A stretch of DNA of 64,000 nt from Thiotrichaceae bacterium UBA973 (GTDB taxonomy: Bacteria; Pseudomonadota; Gammaproteobacteria; Eutrophobiales; Eutrophobiaceae), in the NCBI GenBank assembly GCA_002292815.1, contig DBBX01000014.1, positions 4,317-68,316 on the forward strand, written 5' to 3'. Below, one piece after another: positions 44,799 through 55,548 of the stretch (position 1 is its first letter; each line of letters opens with the position of its first letter). The position numbers and the translations under genes were made by a program. The notes under the pieces were generated by a model, which had not been told where the DNA came from, ran no database searches, and was given only the letters and a program-made list of their open reading frames with translations.

Positions 44799-44891
44799 GT
44801 GGTTAATCACTCACGATGAGTGCTTAACTTAAAATTAACTTAACAGACACATCCTGCCGTAGTCATAGCAGGGTTTCAGGAATTACCTTTC

Positions 44892-46562
44892 ATGAGCGAG
44901 AGTTTTGCGGAATTATTTGAACAAAGCCAAATAGAATCAAAAATGCGTCCCGGCGCGATAATCAGTGCCGTAGTCGTAGAGGTCAACAACGACAATATTA
45001 TAGTCAATGCTGGTCTCAAATCCGAAGGAATCATCCCAATAGATCAATTTTTCGACGAGCACGGTGAGCTCGAGGTCGCCCTTGGCGATACGGTTGATGT
45101 TGCGCTGGATTCTATCGAAGATGGTTATGGTGTTACTCGCCTCTCTCGTGAAAAAGCAAAACGTAAGATTGCTTGGACGGTGCTTGAAAAAGCGCATGAA
45201 GATAATGCCACCATCATCGGTGTTATTACTGAACGCGTTAAAGGTGGTTTCACTGTTGATGTTGATAAAGTACGTGCCTTTTTACCGGGCTCATTGGTTG
45301 ATGTTAGACCTGTCCGTGATACTTCTTATCTGGAAGGTAAACCACTCGAATTTAAAGTCATCAAGATTGACCAAAAACGAAACAATGTTGTTGTTTCGCG
45401 TCGTGCAGTCGTTGAAACTGAAAGTAGTGCTGAACGAGATGCATTACTTGAATCATTGAAAGAAGGTGCATTGGTCAAAGGTGTTGTTAAGAATCTTACC
45501 GATTACGGTGCTTTCCTTGATTTAGGTGGTATTGATGGTCTGTTACATATTACCGATATGGCTTGGAAACGCGTTAAAAATCCAAGTGAAATCGTCAATA
45601 TTGGTGATGAAATAGAAGTTAAAGTATTGAAATATGATCGCGAGAAGAACCGCGTATCGCTTGGCTTGAAGCAAATGGGTGAAGATCCTTGGTTAGATTT
45701 GACCCGTCGTTATCCAGAAGGAGCTCGATTACATGGCAAGGTCACTAATTTAGCTGATTACGGTTGTTTTGTAGAATTGGAAGAAGGCGTTGAAGGTTTA
45801 GTTCACGTCTCTGAAATGGATTGGACTAATAAGAATGTACATCCTTCAAAACTGGTTCATCTAGGACAAGAATGTGATGTCATTATCCTCGACATCGATC
45901 AGGAACGCCGCCGGATTTCTCTTGGCATGAAACAATGCCAGTCAAACCCTTGGGAACAATTTGCAGCAACACACAATAAGGGTGACCGTGTCGTTGGTGT
46001 CATCAAATCGATTACAGATTTTGGTATCTTTATCGGACTTGATGGTGGTATTGATGGTCTAGTCCACTTATCGGATGTCTCATGGGCTGAAAATGCAGAT
46101 GAATCTATCCGTAATTTTAGCAAAGGTGAAGAAGTTGAGACCGTCGTTCTGGCCGTTGATGCTGAAAGAGAGCGAATCTCACTCGGCGTGAAACAGTTAG
46201 AAAAAGATCCTTTCTCAAATTTCGTTGCTGAAAATCCAAAAGGAACAATTGTTAAAGGTATCGCACAAAATGTTGACGTAAAGTATGTCAATATCACCTT
46301 GAGTGAGGGTGTTGAAGGCACCATGAAGGCGACCGAGATTTCTCTGGAAAAAGTTGTTGATGATGCGCGTTCTGTTATTAAAGAAGGTGAAGAGCTGGAA
46401 GTGAAAATCACAGCAATTGACCGTAAAAAGCGCACAATCAACTTGTCAATTAAGGCTAAAGATTCAGATGATGAGCAGGCAACAGTCAAGGAATATGCTC
46501 CTGAGTCCGGCGGTGTAGCTAAATTAGGTGACCTTTTGAAGGAACATTTGGATAATAATTAA
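44892..46562 (+). CDS. rpsA: 30S ribosomal protein S1
   Basis: The 556-residue product has six S1 RNA-binding repeats. The first two bind the ribosome; the later ones show the repeated core ([62 protein letters not shown]). It brings mRNAs lacking strong ribosome sites to the 30S subunit. The 93-bp leader contains CCTGC-N10-GCAGG, which could form a hairpin near the start and may be part of the known self-control of S1. Confidence 0.98.
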   Translation: MSESFAELFEQSQIESKMRPGAIISAVVVEVNNDNIIVNAGLKSEGIIPIDQFFDEHGELEVALGDTVDVALDSIEDGYGVTRLSREKAKRKIAWTVLEKAHEDNATIIGVITERVKGGFTVDVDKVRAFLPGSLVDVRPVRDTSYLEGKPLEFKVIKIDQKRNNVVVSRRAVVETESSAERDALLESLKEGALVKGVVKNLTDYGAFLDLGGIDGLLHITDMAWKRVKNPSEIVNIGDEIEVKVLKYDREKNRVSLGLKQMGEDPWLDLTRRYPEGARLHGKVTNLADYGCFVELEEGVEGLVHVSEMDWTNKNVHPSKLVHLGQECDVIILDIDQERRRISLGMKQCQSNPWEQFAATHNKGDRVVGVIKSITDFGIFIGLDGGIDGLVHLSDVSWAENADESIRNFSKGEEVETVVLAVDAERERISLGVKQLEKDPFSNFVAENPKGTIVKGIAQNVDVKYVNITLSEGVEGTMKATEISLEKVVDDARSVIKEGEELEVKITAIDRKKRTINLSIKAKDSDDEQATVKEYAPESGGVAKLGDLLKEHLDNN

Positions 46563-46670
46563 AAATTACTGTTACAACTGCCTCATCTTCTGATAGGATT
46601 TAGGAACAATAACAATGGCTTGGACGTGTTTAGATTAAGGATCTGATGCGCACAAACTGAGATTGCAAGC

Positions 46671-46970
46671 ATGACAAAATCTGAACTTATCGAAATATTA
46701 GCAAGACGGCAGTCTCAACTAGCTTATAGAGACGTTGAGTTAGCGGTAAAAACTATACTTGAGCATATGTCTTCTACGCTCTCAAATGGAGAGCGTATTG
46801 AGATCCGTGGGTTTGGTAGTTTCTCATTACATTATCGTCCACCCAGAGTTGGACGTAATCCTAAGTCAGGTGAACCCGTCTCATTACCGGCTAAACATGT
46901 ACCTCATTTCAAGCCAGGTAAACAGATGCGTGAAAGGGTGAATAACTGTCATAGTCCGATTACTGACTAA
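46671..46970 (+). CDS. ihfB: Integration host factor subunit beta
   Basis: The 99-residue DNA-bending protein begins [17 protein letters not shown] and has the beta-arm region [26 protein letters not shown], typical of the beta subunit. It works as a heterodimer with IhfA (not in the window). A 238-bp gap to lapA follows with a weak ACTAAT...ATTAGT hairpin at about 46966-46993 and no gene. Confidence 0.96.
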   Translation: MTKSELIEILARRQSQLAYRDVELAVKTILEHMSSTLSNGERIEIRGFGSFSLHYRPPRVGRNPKSGEPVSLPAKHVPHFKPGKQMRERVNNCHSPITD

Positions 46971-47208
46971 TCCTGACTGCATTCTGAATTAGTTCTACCT
47001 GAGTCTAATTTCCTCCTGTAAATCTTGTCATGCCCAGACGGATTGTCTAGTGTGTATCTATAACTATTGTCTTTACATAATTAAGGAGCAATTGTTAAAT
47101 ACTTTTCTTAATGACTAATCGATAATCAGATTAGATACTGTAACTATTTTGATAGTCTATAGCGTATGAGTTTGTTAAATTTAGCTGGATATTAATGATG
47201 GAGATGAC

Positions 47209-47496
47209 ATGTCCCGTATTGCCAAAATGATTCTTGCCTTTGTTATTTTGTTGATTGGTCTAGCCTTTCACCTGAAAAACAATCAGCTAATAGAGTTAAA
47301 TTATTATGTTGATGTAATTAGTCTGCCGATGTCCTGGTTGGTTGTGCTCGTTTTATTTATTGGCTCAATGCTCGGTGTGTTGGCCAGCTTGCCTATTATT
47401 ATCACCTTGAAGCGAGACAAGTTGGTGCTTGAGAGACAGATTAAAAATAGTCAAAAAGAGATTAACAATCTTCGGGTCATACCGGTCAAGGATTAA
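47209..47496 (+). CDS. lapA: Lipopolysaccharide assembly protein A
   Basis: The 95-residue inner-membrane protein has two helices (about 5-23 and 40-62) and a charged, coiled-coil C-terminus, as in LapA (YciS, DUF1049). The GGAGATGAC ribosome site precedes the ATG. It works with LapB in controlling LpxC breakdown and lipopolysaccharide assembly. The gene pair and location between ihfB and pyrF are conserved. Confidence 0.92.
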   Translation: MSRIAKMILAFVILLIGLAFHLKNNQLIELNYYVDVISLPMSWLVVLVLFIGSMLGVLASLPIIITLKRDKLVLERQIKNSQKEINNLRVIPVKD

Positions 47497-47501
47497 TATT
47501 G

Positions 47502-48677
47502 ATGTTAGCTGAAATGAACCTGCTTTGGTTACTACTGCCGGTTGCTGCTATGAGTGGTTGGTGGATAGGTCAAAGTAAGGGCAATTCAAAAAACGATCGT
47601 TCTTCAAGTTCAATTTATCCTGAGTATTTCAAAGGTTTGAATTTTGTTTTAAATGAGCAACCCGATAAGGCGATTGAGGTCTTTATTCGAATGCTCGAAG
47701 TTGATAGTGAAACAGTAGAAACACATCTTGCTCTTGGTAATCTTTTTCGTCGGCGTGGTGAAGTAGATCGTGCTATTCGGATACATCAAAATTTGATTGC
47801 GCGACCGACGCTAGATCGAGAACAACGTGCGCATGCCTTGCTTGAATTAGGTATGGATTACATGCGCTTAGGTTTACTCGACCGGGCTGAAGGTTTATTT
47901 CTTGAATTGATTGAGTCTGATTTACATTTAAATCAGGCTTACACTGAATTGCTTGAAATATACCAACAAGAAAAAGATTGGGAAAATGCGATAAATATTG
48001 CCAGAAAACTGGAGCTCGTCTCTGGTAAGAAATTAAACCCTGTCATCGCTCAGTTTTATTGTGAACGTGCTGATTCATCTTTGCTCGAAGGTAATATACG
48101 TGTTGTTAAAGACAATATCCGTCGAGCAATTAGTTTTAATCCGAATTGTGTACGTGCCAGTTTAATTGAAGCACAAATGAACCAGCAACTTGGAAAAGAT
48201 AAGTTGGCGATCAAGTCGTATAAGCGGGTTGAATCACAAGATAGTGACTATATTACTGAAATCATTGGCCCCCTGTTCGAATGTTATCGAAAATTGGATC
48301 GCGTCGACGAATTTGTCGAATACTTGAGAATGTTAGTCAACATCTATGGTGGTATTAGTTCATTGTTGATGTTGACAGAGTTAATTGCTGAACGTGAAGG
48401 AGAAAATGCCGCAATTCGTTTTATATCTGATGAATTGAAGAGTCGACCGAACGTTAAAGGTGTTGACCGTTTGATCGAATATACCTTGTCCAAGTCTGAA
48501 GGAGAAACACATGATCATCTTAAAACGATTAAGTATCTAACTGCTCAATTGATTGAAGGAAGAGCGATGTATAAATGTAGTAGTTGTGGCTTTGATGCAA
48601 AACAACTGCATTGGTTATGTCCCGGTTGTAAAAGTTGGGATACAGTAAAACCCGTTTTTGGAGTCGCTGGTGAATGA
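47502..48677 (+). CDS. lapB: Lipopolysaccharide assembly protein B (TPR)
   Basis: The 391-residue product has an N-terminal membrane anchor (about 5-20), then TPR repeats including [20 protein letters not shown]. The C-terminal rubredoxin-like zinc domain has [18 protein letters not shown]. In E. coli LapB (YciM) it guides LpxC to FtsH. ATG 47502 is preferred over TTG 47499. It overlaps pyrF by 8 nt. Confidence 0.95.
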   Translation: MLAEMNLLWLLLPVAAMSGWWIGQSKGNSKNDRSSSSIYPEYFKGLNFVLNEQPDKAIEVFIRMLEVDSETVETHLALGNLFRRRGEVDRAIRIHQNLIARPTLDREQRAHALLELGMDYMRLGLLDRAEGLFLELIESDLHLNQAYTELLEIYQQEKDWENAINIARKLELVSGKKLNPVIAQFYCERADSSLLEGNIRVVKDNIRRAISFNPNCVRASLIEAQMNQQLGKDKLAIKSYKRVESQDSDYITEIIGPLFECYRKLDRVDEFVEYLRMLVNIYGGISSLLMLTELIAEREGENAAIRFISDELKSRPNVKGVDRLIEYTLSKSEGETHDHLKTIKYLTAQLIEGRAMYKCSSCGFDAKQLHWLCPGCKSWDTVKPVFGVAGE

Positions 48678-49371
48678 TAGTCGTGTAGTTGTCTCATTAG
48701 ATTTCCCCGGTGCAAATCAAGCGGTGGATCTTTGTCAAAGATTGGATCCAGCAGCCTGTAAACTTAAAATTGGTAAAGAACTCTTTACCCGTGAAGGACC
48801 TGCTCTAGTCGAGCGTTTTATTAATATGGACTTTGATGTTTTTCTCGACCTTAAATATCATGACATACCGAACACCGTAGCCAATGCTTGTCGTGCCGCT
48901 GCAGACTTGGGTGTCTGGATGATCAATGTCCATGCTTCTGGTGGACGCGTCATGATGGAAACAGCATGTGAGGCTCTCGACAAAAGCACACAGAAACCAT
49001 TACTCATTGCCGTTACCGTACTCACCAGCATGGCGGATGATGATCTTAAAGAGATCGCTATAACCAATCCTGTTGATAAGCAGGTAATGTTATTAGCCCA
49101 GTTGGCAAAATCATCTGGTTTGGATGGGGTTGTTTGTTCAGCAAAAGAGGCGAATCATCTGAGCACGGAATTAGGTAAAAACTTTTGTCTGGTAACACCG
49201 GGTATTCGACCAGCTAATTCGAGTAACGATGATCAAAAACGCATAATGACACCGGCCGCAGCTATTACTGCGGGTAGTCATTATCTAGTCATAGGTAGAC
49301 CGATAACCAAAGCAGATGACCCGCTTGCAGCGTTGAACGCTATAAACTCTGAAATCAATTCAGTCGCTTAA
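48670..49371 (+). CDS. pyrF: Orotidine 5'-phosphate decarboxylase
   Basis: The 233-residue enzyme makes [15 protein letters not shown], then [18 protein letters not shown] (catalytic Asp-Lys-x-x-Asp) and [16 protein letters not shown] are diagnostic. GTG at 48670 is chosen because GGAG sits 7 nt upstream inside the end of lapB; TTG 48658 would lack a site. Confidence 0.96.
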   Translation: MNDSRVVVSLDFPGANQAVDLCQRLDPAACKLKIGKELFTREGPALVERFINMDFDVFLDLKYHDIPNTVANACRAAADLGVWMINVHASGGRVMMETACEALDKSTQKPLLIAVTVLTSMADDDLKEIAITNPVDKQVMLLAQLAKSSGLDGVVCSAKEANHLSTELGKNFCLVTPGIRPANSSNDDQKRIMTPAAAITAGSHYLVIGRPITKADDPLAALNAINSEINSVA

Positions 49372-49383
49372 GTTTCTAATTCA

Positions 49384-52300
49384 ATGACTGAGTCCGCTCG
49401 ACAAAATATATTGTCTCCAAAACTGCCTGAGCCTGGACAGTCGAGAATTAATTGGTCACGTTTATACGGCAGTGCACGGTCACTTGCTATTGCTAATATG
49501 GCAATGGAAACACAAAAACCAATCATTGTTGTTACTGCAGATACTATAAGTGCGGTTAATCTTATCAATGAATTGAATGTTTACATTAAAGAAGCCAGTT
49601 CAATCCCGATCATTACTTTTCCTGATTGGGAGACTTTGCCTTATGACCTGTTTTCTCCCTATCAGGATATTATTTCAGAACGCTTACAAACATTATTCAA
49701 CTTACACAATATAAAGCAAGGCATACTGGTTGTTCCCGTTACAACGGTTATGCATCGTTTATTACCGAGTGACTATTTATTTTCAAATAGTCTGGTTTTG
49801 GATGTGGGAGAATCTATCAAGCTCGAAGATTTTAGAAAACAATTGAACCAACAAGGTTATCGCTTTGTTGATCAGGTTACTGAACATGGTGAAGTATCAA
49901 AACGGGGTTCTCTGCTCGACATCTTTCCAATGGGTGCTGTTAATCCTTTTCGTATCGATTTGTTCGATGATGAAGTTGATAGTATTCGCACGTTCGATAT
50001 TGAGACACAACGTTCGATTGATAAAGTAGAATCCATACGCATTTTACCCGCCAGAGAAGTTGCACTAGTTGATGAAGGTATCGCCCGCTTCCGTGCCAAT
50101 TGGCGCGCTCGGTTTGAAGGTAATCCGGCGCAATGCCCAATCTATCGTGACGTTAGTCAATCACTTGCGCCAGCAGGGATCGAATATTACTTGCCACTCT
50201 TTTATGAAGAGACCAGTATTTTATTTGACTATATCACTGATGATTCAATTCTGGTTTTAGATGATGGTGTTAAAGCAGCAGCAGAAACATTTTGGGAAGA
50301 TATTGAGTCGCGTTATGAGCAAGAGCGCTATGATGTTGAAAGACCGATACTACCACCACGAGATGTCTTTCTTAATACTAACGATCTCTATACTGCATTT
50401 AAACTTTACCCACAGGTACATATAGAAAACCTGTCAACTGAATCGAGTTCTGGAGTTATCGAGTTCGACTCTGAACTACCGACCAACCTTTCAATAGATG
50501 CTCGAGCAAAAGAACCTCTCGCATTGGTTAAGCGTTTTCTAGTTGAGTTTGATGGGCGTGTCTTGATTGCAGCAGAAACCCAAGGCCGTCGTGAGACGAT
50601 CATGGAATTGTTCAAGCATAGTGGGGCACCAGTTAAAATAGAAAGTTGGGATAGTTTTCTTCATGGCAACGTTGAATTCGGGATTGCAATCATGCCAATT
50701 GAAAATGGCTTGATAATGCATGATCCGAACATTGCCATCATAACTGAAGCGCAATTGTTTGGTGAGCGCGTTATGCAACGACGGTTGCGTAAGCGCAAGC
50801 AACAAGATGCAGAAGCGGTTGTACGTAATCTAACAGAATTAAGTGTGGGTGCGCCTGTGGTCCATGAAGATCATGGCGTCGGTCGGTATTGTGGCTTGAT
50901 GACCATTGATGCAGGTGGCATACCCGGTGAATTTATTCACCTTGAATATGCCGAAGGGGATAAGCTCTATGTCCCGGTCGCAGCATTAGAGTTAATCTCT
51001 CGTTATACCGGTGTTGACCCAGAACATGCACCGTTACATAAACTAGGCAGTGGGCAATGGCAGAAGGCGCGACGTAAAGCGGCTGAGAAGGTCTATGATG
51101 TTGCGGCAGAACTACTGGAATTGCATGCACGGCGTGCGGCAAGAAAAGGACAGTCTTATGAGTTTGACCAAGATGCGTACTTTGCCTTCGCACAAAAATT
51201 TCCTTTTGAAGAAACGCCCGGTCAATATGACGCTATACAAGCCATGATAGAAGACATGCGCAAAGACAAACCTATGGATAGGCTCGTATGTGGTGATGCG
51301 GGCTTTGGTAAGACGGAAGTCGCGATGCGTGCTGCTTTTATTGCAGTCCAAAATGGAAAGCAGGTCGCCTTATTGGTACCGACGACCTTATTAGCGCAAC
51401 AGCACTATCAAAATTTTGTTGATCGATTTTCTGAATGGCCAGTACGCATTGAATTGTTATCACGATTTCGATCAAAAAAAGAACAAGACATTACCTTGTC
51501 GGCAATGGCCAATGCTAAAGCCGACATAGTGATCGGCACGCATAAACTACTACAGGCCGATATTAATTTTAAAAACCTGGGGTTGATTATTATTGATGAG
51601 GAACATCGTTTTGGTGTGCGACAAAAAGAAAAGTTCAAATCACTACGCGCAGAGATCGACGTATTAACATTAACGGCTACGCCAATCCCCAGAACATTGA
51701 ATATGGCGCTGTCAGACTTACGAGAACTTTCCATTATAGCGACACCGCCAGCACGACGACTTGCGGTTAAAACCTTTGTTCGAGAACGCAGTGATTCATT
51801 ATTGAAAGAAGCCATGTTGCGTGAAATTAAACGTGGTGGACAAGTCTTTTATTTACATAATGAAGTGAAGACCATAGAAAAGACCGCTGAAGAGATAGGT
51901 AAGCTTTTACCTGAAGCACGAGTTGAGTTTGCGCATGGACAAATGCCAGAGAAACAGCTCGAATCGATCATGCTCGATTTCTATCATCGCCGTTTTAATG
52001 TTCTGGTTTGTACCACTATCATCGAGACAGGTATCGATGTTCCGTCGGCGAATACGATTATTATCAACCGAGCAGATAAATTTGGTTTGGCACAACTTTA
52101 TCAACTACGTGGACGCGTAGGGCGTTCGCATCATCGTGCCTATGCCTATCTGATCGTTCCGCCACGTAAAGCTATGACAGCGGATGCAGTAAAACGACTT
52201 GAAGCCATAGAAGCGCTGGAAGAATTAGGTATTGGTTTTACTCTGGCAACTCATGACCTTGAAATAAGAGGCGCAGGTGAGATTTTAGGTGAAGGACAGA

Positions 52301-52857
52301 GTGGGCATATACAAGAGATAGGTTTTGGTCTGTATATGGAGCTCTTAGACAGGGCGGTGCATGCTATGAAAGAAGGGAAACAGCCTGAGTTAGACCGGCC
52401 ACTTGATCATGGTGCCGAGATTGATTTACACATTCCCGCCTTGATACCGGAAGACTTTTTACCTGACGTCCATATGCGTTTAATCATGTATAAACGGATT
52501 GCGAGTGCAAAATCAAATTTAGAATTGAATGAATTAAAAGAAGAAATGATCGACAGGTTTGGTTTATTACCAGATGGGGTTAAAAACTTGTTTGAGGTTA
52601 GTAATCTCAAGCAATTAGCACGACCATTGGGTATTCGTAAAATTGATATGGGGTTAAAGGGCGGTCGTATCTTCTTTCAACCAGATGCTAATATTGATCC
52701 AGGTCGTATTATTCAGTTAATTCAATCAGATCCGAGTAGTTACAAGCTCGATGGGCAGGACAAACTTAGGATTAGTAAAGAATTACCTGATGCTGAATCA
52801 AGGTTTCAGATATTAGAATATCTTTTTAATGAAATTGCACTAAAGATCGCGGCATAA
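49384..52857 (+). CDS. mfd: Transcription-repair coupling factor
   Basis: The 1157-residue product has an N-terminal UvrB-like region that binds UvrA (about 1-350), then an RNA polymerase interaction domain (GAPVVHEDHGVGRY, about 495). A RecG-like translocase follows with Walker A GDAGFGKTEVAMRA and DEEH box (IIDEEHRFGV), plus RGRVGRSHHRAYAY in motif VI. It removes stalled RNA polymerase and recruits nucleotide excision repair. Length is standard. It starts 12 nt after pyrF. Confidence 0.98.
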   Translation: MTESARQNILSPKLPEPGQSRINWSRLYGSARSLAIANMAMETQKPIIVVTADTISAVNLINELNVYIKEASSIPIITFPDWETLPYDLFSPYQDIISERLQTLFNLHNIKQGILVVPVTTVMHRLLPSDYLFSNSLVLDVGESIKLEDFRKQLNQQGYRFVDQVTEHGEVSKRGSLLDIFPMGAVNPFRIDLFDDEVDSIRTFDIETQRSIDKVESIRILPAREVALVDEGIARFRANWRARFEGNPAQCPIYRDVSQSLAPAGIEYYLPLFYEETSILFDYITDDSILVLDDGVKAAAETFWEDIESRYEQERYDVERPILPPRDVFLNTNDLYTAFKLYPQVHIENLSTESSSGVIEFDSELPTNLSIDARAKEPLALVKRFLVEFDGRVLIAAETQGRRETIMELFKHSGAPVKIESWDSFLHGNVEFGIAIMPIENGLIMHDPNIAIITEAQLFGERVMQRRLRKRKQQDAEAVVRNLTELSVGAPVVHEDHGVGRYCGLMTIDAGGIPGEFIHLEYAEGDKLYVPVAALELISRYTGVDPEHAPLHKLGSGQWQKARRKAAEKVYDVAAELLELHARRAARKGQSYEFDQDAYFAFAQKFPFEETPGQYDAIQAMIEDMRKDKPMDRLVCGDAGFGKTEVAMRAAFIAVQNGKQVALLVPTTLLAQQHYQNFVDRFSEWPVRIELLSRFRSKKEQDITLSAMANAKADIVIGTHKLLQADINFKNLGLIIIDEEHRFGVRQKEKFKSLRAEIDVLTLTATPIPRTLNMALSDLRELSIIATPPARRLAVKTFVRERSDSLLKEAMLREIKRGGQVFYLHNEVKTIEKTAEEIGKLLPEARVEFAHGQMPEKQLESIMLDFYHRRFNVLVCTTIIETGIDVPSANTIIINRADKFGLAQLYQLRGRVGRSHHRAYAYLIVPPRKAMTADAVKRLEAIEALEELGIGFTLATHDLEIRGAGEILGEGQSGHIQEIGFGLYMELLDRAVHAMKEGKQPELDRPLDHGAEIDLHIPALIPEDFLPDVHMRLIMYKRIASAKSNLELNELKEEMIDRFGLLPDGVKNLFEVSNLKQLARPLGIRKIDMGLKGGRIFFQPDANIDPGRIIQLIQSDPSSYKLDGQDKLRISKELPDAESRFQILEYLFNEIALKIAA

Positions 52858-52864
52858 TAGACAC

Positions 52865-53560
52865 ATGAAACATATTAAATTCTGTCTTCTAGTTACACTT
52901 TTTGTCTTTTCACCTATTGTAACAGCAGCATCCTGGTATCAGGTTGAGCTCGTTGTCTTTGATAGGCTCAATCCAAATCTGGATGGCGAGCAATGGCAAA
53001 ATGAAGTGTTTGTGGTGAGAGACAATCTGGTTGAATTACAAGCTGCTGATGCTACTGATGGTCTGGTTCCCTATATGGTTTTGGATAAAGGTCGTAATCG
53101 TTTAAATGGAGTCCAACGTGTTTTCAAGTTATCTAGTCAATATAGACCATTAATACATTTATCGTGGCAACAACCAGCTACACAACGTCGGCAATCACGT
53201 TACGTCCATTTGCAAAGGTTGGATGGTAATCCATCTGTTCCTGTTGCTAACTCAAGTAATCCAGATGCAGAACCTGAATTTATTGATGAATTAATACCGA
53301 TGAATAGAATTATTGATGGATCAATCAGGATTAGGAGTGGGTTTTATTTGCATGCCGATGTTGATTTATCATATTTTAAGGATCTTCCTGCTGAGAATAA
53401 AATTCTTCGTAGCACTGAAGAATCTTTCGTTGGCACTACAGATAAAACAGTCATAAAACTAAAAGAAACCCGCAAGATTAAACTTAATGAGATTCATTAT
53501 TTTGATAATCCAATGTTTGGTGTGATTCTGCAAGTGAGCAGACTTAGATCAGGGCGCTAA
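52865..53560 (+). CDS. CsiV-family periplasmic protein
   Basis: The 231-residue product has a signal peptide (cleavage near IVTAA, about 20), then a family start WYQVELVVFDRLNP and a later HYFDNPMFGVILQVSR. It matches the CsiV family (PF10972), which in Shewanella-like and pseudomonad genomes follows mfd; CsiV itself is described as a peptidoglycan-associated factor in Vibrio. It is 7 nt after mfd, so probably co-transcribed. The specific role here is unknown. Confidence 0.8.
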   Translation: MKHIKFCLLVTLFVFSPIVTAASWYQVELVVFDRLNPNLDGEQWQNEVFVVRDNLVELQAADATDGLVPYMVLDKGRNRLNGVQRVFKLSSQYRPLIHLSWQQPATQRRQSRYVHLQRLDGNPSVPVANSSNPDAEPEFIDELIPMNRIIDGSIRIRSGFYLHADVDLSYFKDLPAENKILRSTEESFVGTTDKTVIKLKETRKIKLNEIHYFDNPMFGVILQVSRLRSGR

Positions 53561-53580
53561 TAGATAGTCAGGCTTTTCTA

Positions 53581-54051
53581 TTAATCCAGTAATTGCCCCC
53601 AATATTCATCGTAGGGATGTACGTCACGCGTACTGCCGACTTTATTTACTAGTGGTAGATCTTGATTAGCCCATTCAAAGAGTGAGCCTTCCAGATTTGT
53701 TGCGTTTGTGATTCCGAGATTCTTTAATTCATGCACCACTGCTGCTGAACGGTAGCCGACCGAGCAATAGACGACGATATTTTTATCTGATTGTGATGCA
53801 AGCTCAGCGATATCGAACGGGTCTTCCAGGTTGACTGCGCCGGGGATATGACTCACTGCAAATTCTTCTTTCTTTCTAACGTCTACGAGTATCACGTCTT
53901 TAAGGTCTTTTATTTTTAACTCGTTTACAGAAATACGTTCTACCTTGGGGAATTTTTCTTGTATCTCTGCATTAACATCAGCCCAATTGAGTCCGTCTTG
54001 TTCACAAGCGGCTAAACTAAATATTAATAAAATCAGGAAAAAATAATTCAT
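53581..54051 (-). CDS. Rhodanese-domain lipoprotein
   Basis: The 156-residue product has a lipoprotein signal peptide ending LAAC (Cys16). A single rhodanese domain follows: DVRKKEEFAVSHIPGAVNL and the active loop CSVGYRSA with the catalytic cysteine. Periplasmic sulfurtransferase or sulfur-carrier activity is inferred. It is the last of a minus-strand group and ends 20 bp from the csiV-like gene. Confidence 0.85.
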   Translation of the reverse strand: MNYFFLILLIFSLAACEQDGLNWADVNAEIQEKFPKVERISVNELKIKDLKDVILVDVRKKEEFAVSHIPGAVNLEDPFDIAELASQSDKNIVVYCSVGYRSAAVVHELKNLGITNATNLEGSLFEWANQDLPLVNKVGSTRDVHPYDEYWGQLLD

Positions 54052-54075
54052 ATTTAATTATACAAATAATAAAAA

Positions 54076-54267
54076 TTATTCATTTTCATGTCTCGGGTAG
54101 ATAACAGGGGTTCCTTTTTCATTGATAGAGACTGATAAATTTATGGGTCTACAACATACTTCGCAATCTTCTATATAGTCTTGTTCGGAAACGCTGCAAT
54201 CAATGACTAATTCTATTTTCTCTCCGCAATAGGGACAGTTTATGTATTCATTTGATAAGCGATTCAT
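54076..54267 (-). CDS. CPXCG cysteine-rich small protein
   Basis: The 63-residue protein has CPYCG at about residue 11 and a second CEVC pair at about 35, so a zinc ribbon is likely. It matches the CPXCG-motif cysteine-rich family, short proteins of unknown function in proteobacteria. Its start overlaps the end of the methylthioinosine phosphorylase gene by 20 nt. Confidence 0.85.
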   Translation of the reverse strand: MNRLSNEYINCPYCGEKIELVIDCSVSEQDYIEDCEVCCRPINLSVSINEKGTPVIYPRHENE

Positions 54268-55000
54268 TATTGATAACTGCTGTGATTAAACTTTGTATCT
54301 TGCCTAGGCCTTCATTTAGATTATTTTCTATTATCTCCATCGTAATGATGTCATCTGTCTTCCCCGCAGCCCAGTTAACGACTAGTCCACAACATGCGTA
54401 TTCAATATCTAACTCTCTAGCGAGGCTGGCTTCAGGCATGCTGGTCATGCCGACAATATCGTTGCCATCTATCTCTAAACGTTTAACTTCAGCTGCAGTT
54501 TCGAGTCTTGGTCCTTGTGTGACGGCATAGGTTCCCGTAGCAACAACATCAAGTTTAGAATCTGATGCTGCATCTATTAATTTTTGTCGTAGCGCGTTTG
54601 AATAAGGATGTGTAAAGTCGATATGTTTTACTTCGCTCAGATTTTCTTCATGGAAAGTATCCGCACGGCTATGGGTATAGTCGATGAGTTGATCTGGAAT
54701 GACAATTCGGCAAGGGGTCATTGCTTCGGTAATACCCCCTACGGCATTAACAGCAATGATCTCACTAATATTGTTTTCGTGTAATGCCCAAAGGTTTGCA
54801 CGATAATTTACTTTATGTGGCGGTATTATATGTGGATTGCCGTGGCGCGGCAGGAACAATACTTCAATCCCATTAATTTTAGTGACGGTAATCGGTGCAG
54901 AAGGTTTTCCCCAAGGGGTATCCAATTCGATTTTATTAATGATCTCCAAGCCAGGTAGTTCGGTTAGTCCGCTGCCACCTATGATTGCGATATTACTCAT
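54248..55000 (-). CDS. S-methyl-5'-thioinosine phosphorylase
   Basis: This 250-residue purine nucleoside phosphorylase is of the MTA/MTI phosphorylase group: IIGGSGL at the N-terminus binds phosphate, FLPRHG follows, then AVNAVGGI, QGPRLETAAEV and GMTSMPEASLARELDI. The size and context with hpt, together with the deaminase/mtnA pair elsewhere in the window, favour methylthioinosine over methylthioadenosine as substrate. Products would be methylthioribose 1-phosphate and hypoxanthine. It overlaps hpt by 4 nt. Ordinary MTA phosphorylase is the alternative. Confidence 0.88.
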   Translation of the reverse strand: MSNIAIIGGSGLTELPGLEIINKIELDTPWGKPSAPITVTKINGIEVLFLPRHGNPHIIPPHKVNYRANLWALHENNISEIIAVNAVGGITEAMTPCRIVIPDQLIDYTHSRADTFHEENLSEVKHIDFTHPYSNALRQKLIDAASDSKLDVVATGTYAVTQGPRLETAAEVKRLEIDGNDIVGMTSMPEASLARELDIEYACCGLVVNWAAGKTDDIITMEIIENNLNEGLGKIQSLITAVINNESLIK

Positions 55001-55548
55001 ACTGCATAGATCCCTAATAGGTTACGATGATATTCATGGTAATCCATTCCGTAGCCAAAGACATAGCGGTCAGGCACGTGTAAACCGGTGAAATCAGCAT
55101 GTTGAATAGGTTTTTCTTGCTCGAGAGTCTTTTCTGCCAATACCGCCGTTAAAACTTTTGAAGCGCCTGCCGCGTAACAATATTCCACTATAGCAGCAAG
55201 GGTGATACCTTCATCCAAAATATCATCGATTAATAAAACAACTCTATCTGTTAAGTCTTTCGGTTTCTTCAACCAATGTAGTTCGCTACCGCTAGTTTCT
55301 CCGCGATAACGTGTTGCATGAATGTAATCGATTTGTAAGGGAAAGTTTAGTTGTGAAATTAATTTTCCGCCAAGAATTAAGCCGCCACTCATTACCGGCA
55401 ATACTAAAGGGTTACGGTTAGATAATTCTGCCGTAATTGCTACCGCCATTGATGTTATAGCCGTCTCGACATCTTCTGTGTTAAATAGCAGATCAGCATC
55501 ATCAAGCGCATTTTGAGCTTGCTCGGTTGTGATTGATTTTAATTTCAT
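54997..55548 (-). CDS. hpt: Hypoxanthine-guanine phosphoribosyltransferase
   Basis: The 183-residue product has the PRPP-binding loop VVLLIDDILDEGITL, PVMSGGLILGGKL near the N-terminus, and the base-binding end VFGYGMDYHEYHRNLLGIY. It converts hypoxanthine to IMP. Its ATGA overlap with the phosphorylase gene and adjacency to the ATPase gene (1-nt overlap) suggest an operon in which hypoxanthine released from methylthioinosine is salvaged. Confidence 0.94.
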   Translation of the reverse strand: MKLKSITTEQAQNALDDADLLFNTEDVETAITSMAVAITAELSNRNPLVLPVMSGGLILGGKLISQLNFPLQIDYIHATRYRGETSGSELHWLKKPKDLTDRVVLLIDDILDEGITLAAIVEYCYAAGASKVLTAVLAEKTLEQEKPIQHADFTGLHVPDRYVFGYGMDYHEYHRNLLGIYAV

